DNA of 64,000 nucleotides, from NCBI GenBank assembly GCA_025350145.1, contig JANXYH010000090.1:1-64000 (forward strand), given 5' to 3'. Shown here in pieces: positions 53,736 through 64,000 of this stretch. A model generated the notes under the pieces. That model did no database searches. It was not told where the DNA came from and saw only the letters and a list, made by a program, of their open reading frames with translations. Within the stretch, counting starts at the first letter, position 1. Every line of letters begins with the position of its first letter. A program made the translations under genes and the position numbers. This DNA comes from Burkholderiales bacterium. GTDB taxonomy: Bacteria; Pseudomonadota; Gammaproteobacteria; Burkholderiales; Burkholderiaceae_C.

Positions 53736-54719
53736 ATGACTTCGCTCCCGCCCGATTCCATCCTCAATCGGCACCGTTGGCGTGTTGGCGAGTTTGTGTG
53801 GCTCGCCGCCGCAGTGGCTTGCTATTTCCTGTTCCCGCAATACCTGACGCTCGGCACCTCGGTGCTTGTGATGGTGCTGCTGGTGCTCTCCTACGACCTG
53901 CTGCTGGGATTCTCCGGCGTGCTCTCCTTCGGGCACGCCGTGTTCTTCGGTCTTGGCGCCTTCACCGCCGGCTGGCTGTCGCTTGCCGGCTGGGCCGAAC
54001 CGATCAGTGTCGTGCTGGTTGCGGGAGTTGTCGCGGCTGTTCTGGCTGCCCTGGTGGGGCCCTTTCTCCTGCGACTCACCGGCCTGCCGCTGCTGATGGT
54101 GACCCTGGCGCTCGGCGTGTTGGTGTTCGAGGCCGCCCACAAGGCCACCCGCATCACCGGCGGCGACGACGGCCTGGCCGGCATCCAGTTCGACGCGATC
54201 CTCGGGCGCTTCGACTGGGGCCTCGGAGGCAGTACCGCCTATCTTTACGTGCTGGCCTGGCTGGTGCTGCTGTTCGTCCTGCTCAAGCGTGTGGTGGCCT
54301 CGCCCTTCGGTGTGATGCTTCAGGGCGTGCGCGAGAACCCGGCGCGCATGCGCCTGATCGGCAACCGGGTGCTGCCGCACTTGACGGTGGCCTACGCGAT
54401 CAGCGGTGCCGTGGCCGGCATGGCCGGCGCGCTGTTCACGCAGGCCAATGCCTTTGTCGGTCTCGGCGTATTGGCGCTGGACACCTCCGTCGATGTGCTC
54501 GTCATGCTGGTGCTGGGCGGTATCGGCAGCCTCTATGGCGCCTTCATCGGTGCGCCGGCCTATATGCTGCTGAAGCACTTCTCTTCGCAGTGGAACCCGT
54601 ACTACTGGATGTTGATCATCGGCGCGCTGCTCATCGCGGTGGTGCTGTTCGGGCGGGGTGGTTTGCTCGGGCTGGCGCAGACCCTGAGTCGCAAGTTCTT
54701 GCGCCGGGGTAACCCATGA
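53736..54719 (+). CDS. Liv-type ABC transporter permease (LivM-like)
   Basis: LLVLSYDLLLGFSGVLSFGHAVFFGLGAFTAGW...ENPARMRLIGNRV. Confidence 0.95.
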   Translation: MTSLPPDSILNRHRWRVGEFVWLAAAVACYFLFPQYLTLGTSVLVMVLLVLSYDLLLGFSGVLSFGHAVFFGLGAFTAGWLSLAGWAEPISVVLVAGVVAAVLAALVGPFLLRLTGLPLLMVTLALGVLVFEAAHKATRITGGDDGLAGIQFDAILGRFDWGLGGSTAYLYVLAWLVLLFVLLKRVVASPFGVMLQGVRENPARMRLIGNRVLPHLTVAYAISGAVAGMAGALFTQANAFVGLGVLALDTSVDVLVMLVLGGIGSLYGAFIGAPAYMLLKHFSSQWNPYYWMLIIGALLIAVVLFGRGGLLGLAQTLSRKFLRRGNP

Positions 54720-55496
54720 CTGCCGCAGTCGCCGCTCTGCAGGCCAGCGGCCTGTCCAAGCATTTCGGTGCGCTTCATGTCACGCAGGATGTCAGCTTGA
54801 CCCTGCCCAGCGGCGCTCGCACGGCACTGATCGGGCCCAACGGCGCCGGCAAGACGACGCTGGTCAACCTGCTGACCGGCGTCTTGCAGGCCGACGCCGG
54901 GAAGCTGCGGCTGTTCGGCGAAGAGGTCAGTGCGGCTTCGGCGGCGGTACGAACGCGCAAGGGTCTGGTGCGGACCTTCCAGATATCGAGCCTCTTCGCG
55001 CAGCTGACCGTGCTCGAGAACGTCTTCATCGCCGTCACGCAGGCCGCGGGCCGGGGCTTCGACTTCTGGCGTCCGGCTGGCAGACAGCGCGATCTGCTCG
55101 AGCGCACCGAGTCACTGCTCGAACAACTCAAGCTGCAGGGCGACATGCACCGCAAGGTGACGGAGATCGCCTACGGCCGCCAGCGGTTGGTGGAAATCGC
55201 GATCGCGCTCGCATTGCATCCGAAGGTGTTGCTGCTCGACGAGCCCGCTGCAGGCATCCCGAGCAACGAACTCGACTTGCTGCACGGCGCCATCGACACC
55301 CTCCCGCTCGACATCGCCGTGCTGATGATCGAGCACGACATGGAAATGGTGCGCCGCTTCGCATCGGAGGTGGCGGTGATGGTCAACGGGGCGCTGCTGA
55401 TGTCGGGTAAACCCAAGGACGTGATGTCGCATCCTGAAGTGCAGGCTGTCTACCTGGGCGCCGCCGGCAAGAAGCGCTTCGACGGGAAGGCGGCCA

Positions 55497-55504
<8 letters not shown>
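54716..55504 (+). CDS. ABC transporter ATP-binding protein (LivG-like)
   Basis: GPNGAGKTTLVNLLTG Walker A; VLLLDEPAAGIPSNE Walker B. Confidence 0.96.
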
Positions 55505-56192
<688 letters not shown>

Positions 56193-56209
56193 ACATGGAA
56201 GGCCAAGCA

Positions 56210-56965
56210 ATGAAATTCTCCGGCAAGGTGGCCATCGTCACCGGTGCCCAGACCGGCATCGGGCTGGCCATCGCGCAGCGTCTGGCAGGCGAGGGCGCCG
56301 CCATGGTGCTGGCCGACATCGCGGATGCCGCGCCGCAGGCGCGCGAGCTTCAGGCCGGTGGCGCGCGAGCACTGGCACTGAAGGTCGACGTGGCCGACGA
56401 AGACTCGGTGCGGGCGATGGTCGAACGCACCGTGACCGAGTTCGGTCGCATCGACATCCTCGTCAACAACGCAGCCATCGCCGCGACCATTCAGTTGCGG
56501 CCCTTCGAGGAGATCTCGGTCGCCGAATGGCGGCGCATGCAGGACGTCAACGCGATGGGCCCCTTCCTGTGCACGCGCGCGGTGGCCGCACACATGCGGC
56601 GGCAGCAGTCCGGCCGGATCGTCAACATCACTTCGGGTACCGCCTTCAAGGGCGCGCCCTTCATGCTGGACTATGTGGCCAGCAAAGGCGCGCTGATGAC
56701 GATGACGCGGTCGCTGGCGCACGAACTCGGGCCGGCCTTCATCACCGTCAACGCGGTGTCTCCCGGGTACACGCTGAGCGAAGGGAACCTGGGCAACACC
56801 GCCTTTCTCGCGACCTATCGCGAGGCCGCCATTGCCACGCGCGCCTTGCCGCGCGACGGCTGGCCATCGGACATCGTCGGCGCCGTGGCGTTTCTGGCCA
56901 GTGACGACGCAGCCTTCATCTCTGGGCAGATCCTCGCCGTCGACGGCGGCTCGGTCTACCACTGA
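56210..56965 (+). CDS. Short-chain dehydrogenase/reductase
   Basis: KVAIVTGAQTGIGLAIAQRLAGEGA...LVNNAAIA...YVASKGALMTMTRSLAHELGP. Start 56195 also possible. Confidence 0.95.
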   Translation: MKFSGKVAIVTGAQTGIGLAIAQRLAGEGAAMVLADIADAAPQARELQAGGARALALKVDVADEDSVRAMVERTVTEFGRIDILVNNAAIAATIQLRPFEEISVAEWRRMQDVNAMGPFLCTRAVAAHMRRQQSGRIVNITSGTAFKGAPFMLDYVASKGALMTMTRSLAHELGPAFITVNAVSPGYTLSEGNLGNTAFLATYREAAIATRALPRDGWPSDIVGAVAFLASDDAAFISGQILAVDGGSVYH

Positions 56966-56979
56966 ACGAGGTCAGCCCC

Positions 56980-58275
56980 ATGCTGAACAAGGAAGTCAAC
57001 GAGCGGCTCTGCCGGGTCGGCCCCGAGCAGCCGATGGGGCGCGCGCTGCGCCGTTACTGGCTGCCGGTGCTGCTGTCGTCCGAACTTGAGCCGAATGGCG
57101 AGCCCAAGACCGTCGAGTTTTTGGGCGAGCGCTTCGTCGCCTGGCGCGATCAGCAAGGCCGCCTGGGGGTGTTTGCCGAGCACTGTCTGCACCGAGGCAC
57201 CTCGATGCAGTTGGCCCGCGCCGAAGGCGACGGTCTGCGCTGCGTCTATCACGGCTGGAAGTTCGCCGTCGACGGGCAGGTGCTCGACACGCCCAATGTC
57301 GCCGACCCGCAGTTCAAGCACCGCATCAAGGGGCGCGCCCATCCCGTGCGCGAGGCGGGCGGCCTGCTCTGGGCCTACCTGGGCCCGCGCGACCGGGAGC
57401 CGGAGTTTCCGCGCTGGCCATGGATGGACCTGCCCGATGCCAACCGGCTGGTGACGCGGCACCTCGAGGAATGCAACTTCGTGCAGGTGATCGAAGGCCT
57501 GGTCGATTCTTCGCACCTCGGCCTGCTGCACATGAACGGCCTGCGCCAGGCAGGTGGCACCGATCTCGGCTTCGCGCAGAAGGTCAGCTCGATGCAACAC
57601 AACCTGGCGCCGAGGCTGGAGGCGGAAGAAGCGCCGTTCGGCTTCTACTACGCTGCACTGCGCGACATCCAGGATGACCAAGGCAGCCGGACCGAGGCCC
57701 GGGTGGCGGCGTTCGTCTCGCCGTGCATCGTGCTGAACCCGAACGGCGACATCGCCACCTTCGTCGTTCCGATGTCCGATACCAGGACCGCCTTCATCCA
57801 TGTGTTTTGGAGCCAGACGCAGCAGCTCAATCGTGACCCGCTGCGCAGCCGGCACCTCGAGTTCATCGGCCTGACGCCGCAGGTGCTCGACGCGTTTGGC
57901 CTGACCGAAGACACGCTCGGGCGGGTCGACCGGCCCGGCCCGCACAACAACTTCATGCAGGACCGCCAGGCGATGCGCAGCGGCGAAAGCTGGAGCGGCA
58001 TGCCGGGTCTGATCGAGGAGGACGTAGCGGCTTCGGTGTCTGCCGGTCCGCTGCGTGACCGCGCCAACGAGACGCTTTCGGCGTCCGACATCGGGATTGC
58101 GCGGCTGTACCGGGCCTTGCTGTCCTGCGCCGATGTGGTCGAGATGGGCAGCGACCCGCTGGGCATCCGGCGCGGCGTCGATTGGTCGCAGGTGGCCGGC
58201 ACGAACGCCGTGCTCGGCGCCCGTCGATGGCAGGACCTGCTGCCCCAGCGAACCTCCGAGAAGGAGCCTGCATGA
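56980..58275 (+). CDS. Rieske [2Fe-2S] aromatic ring-hydroxylating oxygenase alpha subunit (copy 1)
   Basis: EHCLHRGTSMQLARAEGDGLRCVYHGWKF (CxH/CxxH Rieske); NFVQVIEGLVDSSHLGLLH mononuclear iron motif. Confidence 0.95.
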   Translation: MLNKEVNERLCRVGPEQPMGRALRRYWLPVLLSSELEPNGEPKTVEFLGERFVAWRDQQGRLGVFAEHCLHRGTSMQLARAEGDGLRCVYHGWKFAVDGQVLDTPNVADPQFKHRIKGRAHPVREAGGLLWAYLGPRDREPEFPRWPWMDLPDANRLVTRHLEECNFVQVIEGLVDSSHLGLLHMNGLRQAGGTDLGFAQKVSSMQHNLAPRLEAEEAPFGFYYAALRDIQDDQGSRTEARVAAFVSPCIVLNPNGDIATFVVPMSDTRTAFIHVFWSQTQQLNRDPLRSRHLEFIGLTPQVLDAFGLTEDTLGRVDRPGPHNNFMQDRQAMRSGESWSGMPGLIEEDVAASVSAGPLRDRANETLSASDIGIARLYRALLSCADVVEMGSDPLGIRRGVDWSQVAGTNAVLGARRWQDLLPQRTSEKEPA

Positions 58276-58730
58276 GCGCATCCCAAGCCGCCGTGTCGGC
58301 CGGTTTCGAGTGGACCGACGACTACGCGCTCGGCCACGAATCGATGGACGACACCCACCGCGAATTCGTCGGCTGCGTGGACGCGATGCTGCGCGCCAAT
58401 GACAGCGCGCTGGCCGCAGCGCTGGCCACGTTCGCCGATCATGCGCGCCGCCATTTCGCGGAAGAGGACGCGGCGATGCAGCAGACCGCCTATGGCTCTG
58501 CGGGTTGTCACATCGATGAGCATGCCGCCGTTCTGAAGTCGCTGGACGAAGTTCGCGCGGCATTCGATCAAGGCCATGTCGGCGTGGTGCGCTCCTTCGC
58601 GGCCGCGCTGGCGAACTGGTTTCCGGGACATGCGAGCGTGATGGATCAGGGCCTGGCGCGCTGGCTCGTGCAGCGCCGCTTGGGCGGCTCGCCGGTGGTG
58701 ATACGGCCGCGATCGTCCATGCCCGCGTGA
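58272..58730 (+). CDS. Bacteriohemerythrin
   Basis: FEWTDDYALGHESMDDTHREFV...HARRHFAEEDAAM...GCHIDEHAAVLKSL...WFPGHASVMD; ATGA overlap with Rieske copy 1. Confidence 0.92.
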   Translation: MSASQAAVSAGFEWTDDYALGHESMDDTHREFVGCVDAMLRANDSALAAALATFADHARRHFAEEDAAMQQTAYGSAGCHIDEHAAVLKSLDEVRAAFDQGHVGVVRSFAAALANWFPGHASVMDQGLARWLVQRRLGGSPVVIRPRSSMPA

Positions 58731-58756
58731 CGCGAGCCCCACTCTTTTTGACTTTA

Positions 58757-58771
58757 TATCTTCCATGGAAG
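58757..58771. promoter_or_regulatory. Candidate MarR operator, copy 2 (TATCTTCCATGGAAG)
   Basis: 15-bp identity to 51539-51553, directly upstream of the reductase start. Confidence 0.6.
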
Positions 58772-58787
58772 CTCTTATGAGCGCGTG

Positions 58788-59750
58788 ATGGAACAGTCGT
58801 TTCAAGTCAAGGTGGCCGCGCGCGAGGCGTTGGCCGAAGACATCGCCGGCTATGAATTCGTGGCCGCCGACGATGCGGTGCTGCCGGACTTCAAGGCCGG
58901 TGCGCACATCGACGTGCACATCCCCGGTGGCCTGATCCGCCAATACTCGCTGTACGAGTTGCCCGGCGAACACCGCCGCTACCGCATCAGCGTGCTGCGC
59001 GACGCGAAGTCGCGCGGCGGGTCGGTGCAACTGCTAGACAAGGTGCGTGAGGGCGACGTGCTCGCCATCAGCGCGCCGCGCAATCACTTCGGTCTGCACA
59101 GCGGTCCGGACCGCTCGCTGCTGTTCGCGGGTGGCATCGGCATCACGCCCATCCTGTGCATGGCGCTCCAGTTGGCGCAGGAAGGCCGGCCGTTCGATCT
59201 GCACTATTGCGGCCGTTCGCTGCCGCGCATGGCGTTCGTCGACCGACTGCGCGCTTGCGGCTATGCGGATCGGGTACAGATTCACGTCGACGACGGCGCG
59301 GTGTCGCAGCAACTGGACGCACGCACTGCGATCGGCGCGCCGAGCATCGACAAGCATCTCTATGGCTGCGGCCCGACAGGGTTCATGGATCACATTCTGG
59401 CAACGGCTCGCTCACTTGGCTGGGCCGAAGAGCGGATGCACCGCGAGTATTTCGCCGCCGCACCCATCGATCATTCGGCGGACGGGCCGTTCGAGATCGA
59501 GATCAGCGGCACGGGCCGGGTGATCCCGGTCGCCGCCGACCAGAGCCCCGCCCAGGCCTTGCTGGACGCCGGCTTTGCGCTGTCGCTGTCGTGCGAACAG
59601 GGCGTGTGCGGCACCTGCATGACCAAAGTGTTGGCGGGCGCCCCGGACCATCGCGACCTCTATCTCACCGACGCGGAACACGACCGCAACGACTGTTTCA
59701 CGCCGTGCTGCTCGCGCTCGCGCTCCCCGCGATTGATCGTCGAGCTCTAG
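58788..59750 (+). CDS. PDR/VanB-family oxidoreductase (flavin + NAD + C-terminal plant-type [2Fe-2S])
   Basis: FKAGAHIDVHIPGGLIRQYSLY, GGIGITPIL, LSCEQGVCGTCMTKV...C. Start could be GTG at 58785. Confidence 0.95.
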   Translation: MEQSFQVKVAAREALAEDIAGYEFVAADDAVLPDFKAGAHIDVHIPGGLIRQYSLYELPGEHRRYRISVLRDAKSRGGSVQLLDKVREGDVLAISAPRNHFGLHSGPDRSLLFAGGIGITPILCMALQLAQEGRPFDLHYCGRSLPRMAFVDRLRACGYADRVQIHVDDGAVSQQLDARTAIGAPSIDKHLYGCGPTGFMDHILATARSLGWAEERMHREYFAAAPIDHSADGPFEIEISGTGRVIPVAADQSPAQALLDAGFALSLSCEQGVCGTCMTKVLAGAPDHRDLYLTDAEHDRNDCFTPCCSRSRSPRLIVEL

Positions 59751-59787
59751 CGCCTCCCGCAACCGACCCACTGCAAAGGACAAGACC

Positions 59788-61086
59788 ATGCTGAGCAAAG
59801 AAGACAACGAACTGATGTGCCGCACCGGACGCGGCAGCGCGATGGGCGATGCCATGCGCCGCTTCTGGCTGCCGGTGATGCAGGCCGCCGATCTGCCCGC
59901 CGCCGCCGGGGAGCCCAAGGCCATCGAGGTGCTGGGCGAGAAGTTCATCGCCTGGCGCGACCAGCAGGGCCGACCCGGCCTGTTTGCCGAGCACTGCCTG
60001 CACCGTGGCTCGTCGATGCAACTGGCGCGCGCCGAAGGCGACGGTTTGCGCTGCATTTACCACGGGTGGAAGTTCGCCGTTGACGGCCAGGTGCTCGAGA
60101 CGCCGAATGTCGCCGACCCGAAGTTCAAGGAGCGCATCAAGGGCCGAACCTATCCCGTGCGCGAGGCCGGTGGCCTGTTGTGGGCCTACCTGGGAGCGGT
60201 CGACGAGCAGCCGGCGTTTCCGGCGTGGCCCTTCATGGCGGTGGACGACGCCCACCGCATCAGTGCCGCAGCGGTGGTCAACTGCAACTACGTGCAGGTG
60301 ATCGAGGGCCTGGTGGATTCGTCCCACCTCACGGTGCTGCACGCGTCGGGCCTGGCCAAGACCAACGGCGTGGAACTCGACTTCGCAAAGAAGACCACGC
60401 ACATGCAGTTCGACGCTTCGCCCACGATCGAAGCCGACGAAACCGACTTCGGCTTCCACTACGTGGCCATACGCAAGAGCGGTGCGAACCGGATGGCGCG
60501 CATCGCATCGTTCGTCGCCCCCTGTTTCGTGGCCAATCCGAACGGCGACCTTTGGTTCGCGGTGGTGCCGGTGAATGACGAGCGCTGCAACTTCTTCCAC
60601 GTCTGGTGGAGCAATGAGAAGGCGATCGGCGAGGAACCGTTGCGGATGCAGCAGCTCGCCTTTGTCGGCCTCGACGAACCGACGCTGACGAAGTACGGCA
60701 TGACGGCCGCCACCTGCGACGGCGAGCAAGCAATGTCACGGCGCAACGGCTATCGGCAGGACCGGGCCCAGCAGCGCGCCGGCCACTGGACGGGCTACGA
60801 CAGCTTCACCCAGGAAGACGCGGCTTGCAGCGTCTCCAGCGGCGCGCTGCGCGACCGTTCGCAGGAGATGCTGTCAGCGGCAGACATCGCCATCAGCCGT
60901 CTGTACCGCAGCCTGCTTGCCTGCGCCAAGGCGGCACGCGACGGACAGCAGATTCCGGCCTTGCAAGCCGATGTCGGGAAGGTCGTTGGCACCTTCGGCG
61001 AGATCGGCCCCGGGGAAGACTGGCGCTCCCTCGTCCCCCACCACAAGATCGTCTCGGGCAAGGCCGCACAGGCCGGCCGCGTCTGA
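59788..61086 (+). CDS. Rieske oxygenase alpha subunit (copy 2)
   Basis: EHCLHRGSSMQLARAEGDGLRCIYHGWKF; NYVQVIEGLVDSSHLTVLH. Confidence 0.95.
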   Translation: MLSKEDNELMCRTGRGSAMGDAMRRFWLPVMQAADLPAAAGEPKAIEVLGEKFIAWRDQQGRPGLFAEHCLHRGSSMQLARAEGDGLRCIYHGWKFAVDGQVLETPNVADPKFKERIKGRTYPVREAGGLLWAYLGAVDEQPAFPAWPFMAVDDAHRISAAAVVNCNYVQVIEGLVDSSHLTVLHASGLAKTNGVELDFAKKTTHMQFDASPTIEADETDFGFHYVAIRKSGANRMARIASFVAPCFVANPNGDLWFAVVPVNDERCNFFHVWWSNEKAIGEEPLRMQQLAFVGLDEPTLTKYGMTAATCDGEQAMSRRNGYRQDRAQQRAGHWTGYDSFTQEDAACSVSSGALRDRSQEMLSAADIAISRLYRSLLACAKAARDGQQIPALQADVGKVVGTFGEIGPGEDWRSLVPHHKIVSGKAAQAGRV

Positions 61087-61118
61087 GTCAAGTGATCCGC
61101 TGAAATCAGGAGTTCGAG

Positions 61119-62387
61119 ATGCTGAACCGTGAAGACAATGCCCTGCTGTGCCGCGTCGGCCCCGAGACACCGATGGGCAACATGATGCGTCGCTACTGGC
61201 ACCCCGTGTGCACCTCGGCCCAGTTGACCAGGCCGGATGCGCCGCCGCTGCGGGTTCGCCTTCTCGGCGAGAACTATGTCGCCTTTCGCGACAGTGAAGG
61301 CAAGGTCGGCGTGCTTGAGGAGCTGTGCATGCACCGCGGCGCATCGCTGGCCCTCGGTCGGGTGGAGGAGGGCGGTCTGCGCTGTCTGTATCACGGCTGG
61401 AAGTTCAACGTGAACGGCGCGGTTCTCGAGACGCCCAACAACTCCGACCCGAAGTACCGCACAAAGATGAAGGCGCCGGCCTTTCCGGTGCGGGAGGAAG
61501 GCGGCATCGTCTGGGCCTATGTAGGCCCGAAGGAGCTGCAGCCCGCGTTTTCGCGCTATGCCTTCATGGACGCCGAGCCTGCCAACCGCGTCGTGCTGCG
61601 CATCAACGTCGCCTGCAACTACCTGCAGCTTGTCGAGGGTGGCGAGGACTCGTCTCATGTCGGCGTGCTGCACGCCAACATGGCGCGCCCCGGCTGGAAG
61701 GATGGGGAGTTCGAGCCCAACCCCGACGTAGTGAATCCGGCGGCGCTTTCGTCGAATGACCTCGAGCCGGCGCTGAAGATGGAGGAGACGGCCTTCGGCT
61801 TCCAATACGTGGCCTTGCGAAAGGTGGGCAAGGCCGGGGTGAAGAACGCGCGCGTGGTGCCCTTCATCGTGCCGTACGGGCGCGTCATACCGGCGCCCGC
61901 CTTCCTGTTCACGGTGCTGGAGGTACCCGAGGACGATACGCATACCGCGACCTACATCGTGGTGCACGGCCAAGCCCCTGTGACTGACGACAAGATCATT
62001 GATCTGCTCGGCCTGGACGATCAGCGCTACTACGACCGCAGCACCTGCCTCTTCACTGCCACCTGGGCCGACGCCTTCGGCCAGAACCGTGAGCGCATGA
62101 AGGAGAACTGGACGGGCCTGCGCGGTGTCGAGGTGGAAGACGCCGCGATCGCGCTGTCGCAAGGAGCCCTGTACGACCGGTCGAAGGAGCATCTCGTGCC
62201 GGCCGACCAGGCCGTGATGCGGGTGCGGCGCGTGCTGCTCGATTCGGTCAGGCGGGTGATGGACGACAAGCCGCCGGTCGCGGTCGGCGTCGACCTGCGC
62301 GGTGTCAGCGCCTGCGACGCCGAACTGCCCGATGGCGCTTCGTGGCAGGACCTCCTGCCTTCGCATCGTGATGCGGTCGCGGCCTGA
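61119..62387 (+). CDS. Rieske oxygenase alpha subunit (copy 3, divergent)
   Basis: ELCMHRGASLALGRVEEGGLRCLYHGWKF; NYLQLVEGGEDSSHVGVLH. Confidence 0.95.
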   Translation: MLNREDNALLCRVGPETPMGNMMRRYWHPVCTSAQLTRPDAPPLRVRLLGENYVAFRDSEGKVGVLEELCMHRGASLALGRVEEGGLRCLYHGWKFNVNGAVLETPNNSDPKYRTKMKAPAFPVREEGGIVWAYVGPKELQPAFSRYAFMDAEPANRVVLRINVACNYLQLVEGGEDSSHVGVLHANMARPGWKDGEFEPNPDVVNPAALSSNDLEPALKMEETAFGFQYVALRKVGKAGVKNARVVPFIVPYGRVIPAPAFLFTVLEVPEDDTHTATYIVVHGQAPVTDDKIIDLLGLDDQRYYDRSTCLFTATWADAFGQNRERMKENWTGLRGVEVEDAAIALSQGALYDRSKEHLVPADQAVMRVRRVLLDSVRRVMDDKPPVAVGVDLRGVSACDAELPDGASWQDLLPSHRDAVAA

Positions 62388-62393
62388 GGCACG

Positions 62394-63221
62394 GTGATGA
62401 GCCGCACCGCCGAGGGCAACACCCCTGACTACCTGTCCCTGCTGCGCCTCGATGGCCGCGGCTTCGTCGTGCTCGGCGCGGGCCAGGGCATCGGCGAGCA
62501 GGCCGTGCATGCGCTGGCCCAGGCCGGTGCACGCGTCCTCTGCGTCGACCGCGACGAGGCGCTGGCGAGGCACATCGCCGAGTCCGTGGGCGGCGTGGCG
62601 TGCGCGGCCGACGTCACGCTGCGCAGCGACATGCAGCGCGTGTTCGACGCCGCGCGCCAGGCCTTCGGCCGCGTGCACGGCGTCGTCGACATCATCGGCG
62701 TGGCAGGCATCAAGCCGCTGTCGGCAGTGGACGACGCGGCCTGGGACCAGCAGTTCGACATCGTCCTGCGGCATGCCTACCTCGCGATCCAGATCGGCGG
62801 CGAAATGATGGCCGCCGACGGCGGCGGCAGCTTCGCCTTCGTCGGCTCGATGTCGGGCCACCGCGCCGTGCCCAACCAGACGGCATATGCCGTTTCGAAG
62901 GCGGCGCTGCACCACTTGGTGCGCTGCGCAGGCGCCGAATATGCGCGGCGCAAGGTGCGCATCAACGCCGTCGCACCGGGCTACGTGCGTACGCCACGCT
63001 TGAACGTGCGGCTCGACGAGGCGGCCTGGGACGCGATCAGCCAGGTCATCCCGATCGGCCGCCCCGCGACGCCGGCGGAAATCGCCGGCCCGCTGCTCTT
63101 TCTTGCGTCCGACCTGAGCGCGCACATGACCGGCGAAGTGATCGCCGTCGACGGCGGCGCCGGTGTGATGGCCGCCTTTCCCGACGTGAAGTTCGGTCCC
63201 GCGGCCAGCGCCACGCCGTGA
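62394..63221 (+). CDS. Short-chain dehydrogenase/reductase
   Basis: GFVVLGAGQGIGEQAVHALAQAGARVLCVDRD...YAVSKAALHHLVRCAGAEYARRKVRINAVAPGYV. Confidence 0.94.
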   Translation: MMSRTAEGNTPDYLSLLRLDGRGFVVLGAGQGIGEQAVHALAQAGARVLCVDRDEALARHIAESVGGVACAADVTLRSDMQRVFDAARQAFGRVHGVVDIIGVAGIKPLSAVDDAAWDQQFDIVLRHAYLAIQIGGEMMAADGGGSFAFVGSMSGHRAVPNQTAYAVSKAALHHLVRCAGAEYARRKVRINAVAPGYVRTPRLNVRLDEAAWDAISQVIPIGRPATPAEIAGPLLFLASDLSAHMTGEVIAVDGGAGVMAAFPDVKFGPAASATP

Positions 63222-64000
63222 GCCGTCTGCAGCAAGCCCACTCGATCGAGGATCTGCGCCTGCTGGCGCGGCGGCGGCTGCCGCGTGGCGTGTTCGACTT
63301 CTTCGACGGCGGCGCCGAGGACGAGACCACGCTGCGGGCCAACCGGGAAGGCTTCGAGCGTATCCGCCTGCGCCCTGGCGTGCTGGTGGACGTGCATGCG
63401 CCGGATCTCTCGACGACGATCGTGGCCGGGCCCGCGGCGGCACCGATCGTGATTGCACCCACTGGCGCCATCGGCGCGGGCTGGCCGCAGGCCGATCTGG
63501 CGATCGCGCGCGTGGCGGCGCGGCGCGGCATCCCCTACACGCTGTCCACCACGGCAACGTCGTCGATCGAAGACATCGCCCGGCTTGCAGGCGGGCGCCT
63601 GTGGTTCCAGTTGTACGTGTTGCGCGACAAGGCCTTCACCGCTGCCCTGGTGCAGCGGGCGGACGCGGCCGGCTATGAAGCGCTGGTCGTCACGCTCGAT
63701 CTTGCCACCGGCGGCAAGCGCGAACGCGACCTGCGCAACGGCTTCACGGTGCCGCTGCGGCCGAGCTGGCGCACTGCGCAAGACTTCGCAACCCACCCGG
63801 CGTGGTGCTGGCAGATCCTGCGCCATGGACAACCACGATTCGAGAACCTGCTGGGCTTCGAGGGCAACGCCGATCCGCGTGCCTCGATTGCCGCAAAGGT
63901 GGGTCGCAGCCTCGACGCGTCGTTCGACTGGGCCGCCTTGCAGCGCCTGCGCGAGGCCTGGCCACGCAAGCTGCTGGTGAAGGGTGTGGCCCGGGGCGAG
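63218..64000 (+). CDS. FMN-dependent alpha-hydroxy-acid oxidizing protein, 3' end cut by window edge; GTG start
   Basis: SIEDLRLLARRRLPRGVFDFFDGGAEDETTLRANREGFERIRLRPGVLVDV...IVIAPTGAIGAGWPQADLAIARVAARRGIPYTLSTTATSSIEDIA...LWFQLYVLRD; GTGA overlap with the SDR stop. Confidence 0.92.
   Translation, partial: MSRLQQAHSIEDLRLLARRRLPRGVFDFFDGGAEDETTLRANREGFERIRLRPGVLVDVHAPDLSTTIVAGPAAAPIVIAPTGAIGAGWPQADLAIARVAARRGIPYTLSTTATSSIEDIARLAGGRLWFQLYVLRDKAFTAALVQRADAAGYEALVVTLDLATGGKRERDLRNGFTVPLRPSWRTAQDFATHPAWCWQILRHGQPRFENLLGFEGNADPRASIAAKVGRSLDASFDWAALQRLREAWPRKLLVKGVARGE

Noticed and set aside
60795-63557. 920-aa minus-strand ORF opposite the Rieske/SDR/oxidase genes
   Set aside because: Lies antisense to four strongly supported genes; low-complexity Arg/His/Gly-rich composition typical of a spurious high-GC frame.

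Overview
This is a high-GC bacterial window. Gene order and protein style suggest a betaproteobacterium of the Burkholderiales (Rubrivivax/Leptothrix-like); that is an inference. About 0-50 kb is mostly conserved chromosome: mmsA (cut by the left edge), mnmA, a GGDEF-EAL protein, gatCAB, the mreBCD-mrdA-rodA shape operon, a two-component system, recA-recX, sucCD, a kinase/PP2C/FHA/MBL block, a type IV pilin beside a PglL/Wzy-like ligase, moaC, a BepA-like M48 protease and a SWIB protein. From about 50.7 kb to the right edge there is an accessory catabolic cluster: a MarR regulator, a Liv-type ABC importer, two SDRs, three Rieske oxygenase alpha subunits, one VanB/PDR-type reductase, a bacteriohemerythrin and an FMN alpha-hydroxy-acid oxidase (cut by the right edge). 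Main hunt results: (1) a minus-strand GEMM-I (c-di-GMP-I) riboswitch upstream of a metzincin-type protease and close to a GGDEF-EAL gene; (2) the three-oxygenase/hemerythrin cluster, with a shared TATCTTCCATGGAAG palindromic element in front of two of its transcription units; (3) a ~183-bp direct duplication of a TPR-gene 3' end enclosing a PEP-CTERM-like gene and an IS5-like transposase relic; (4) a 1222-aa AUR1-like PAP2 plus spermidine-synthase-like fusion between pilin and pilin-ligase genes; (5) an orphan SoxY divergent from a TDT/SLAC1 transporter. No tRNA, rRNA or CRISPR array was recognised.
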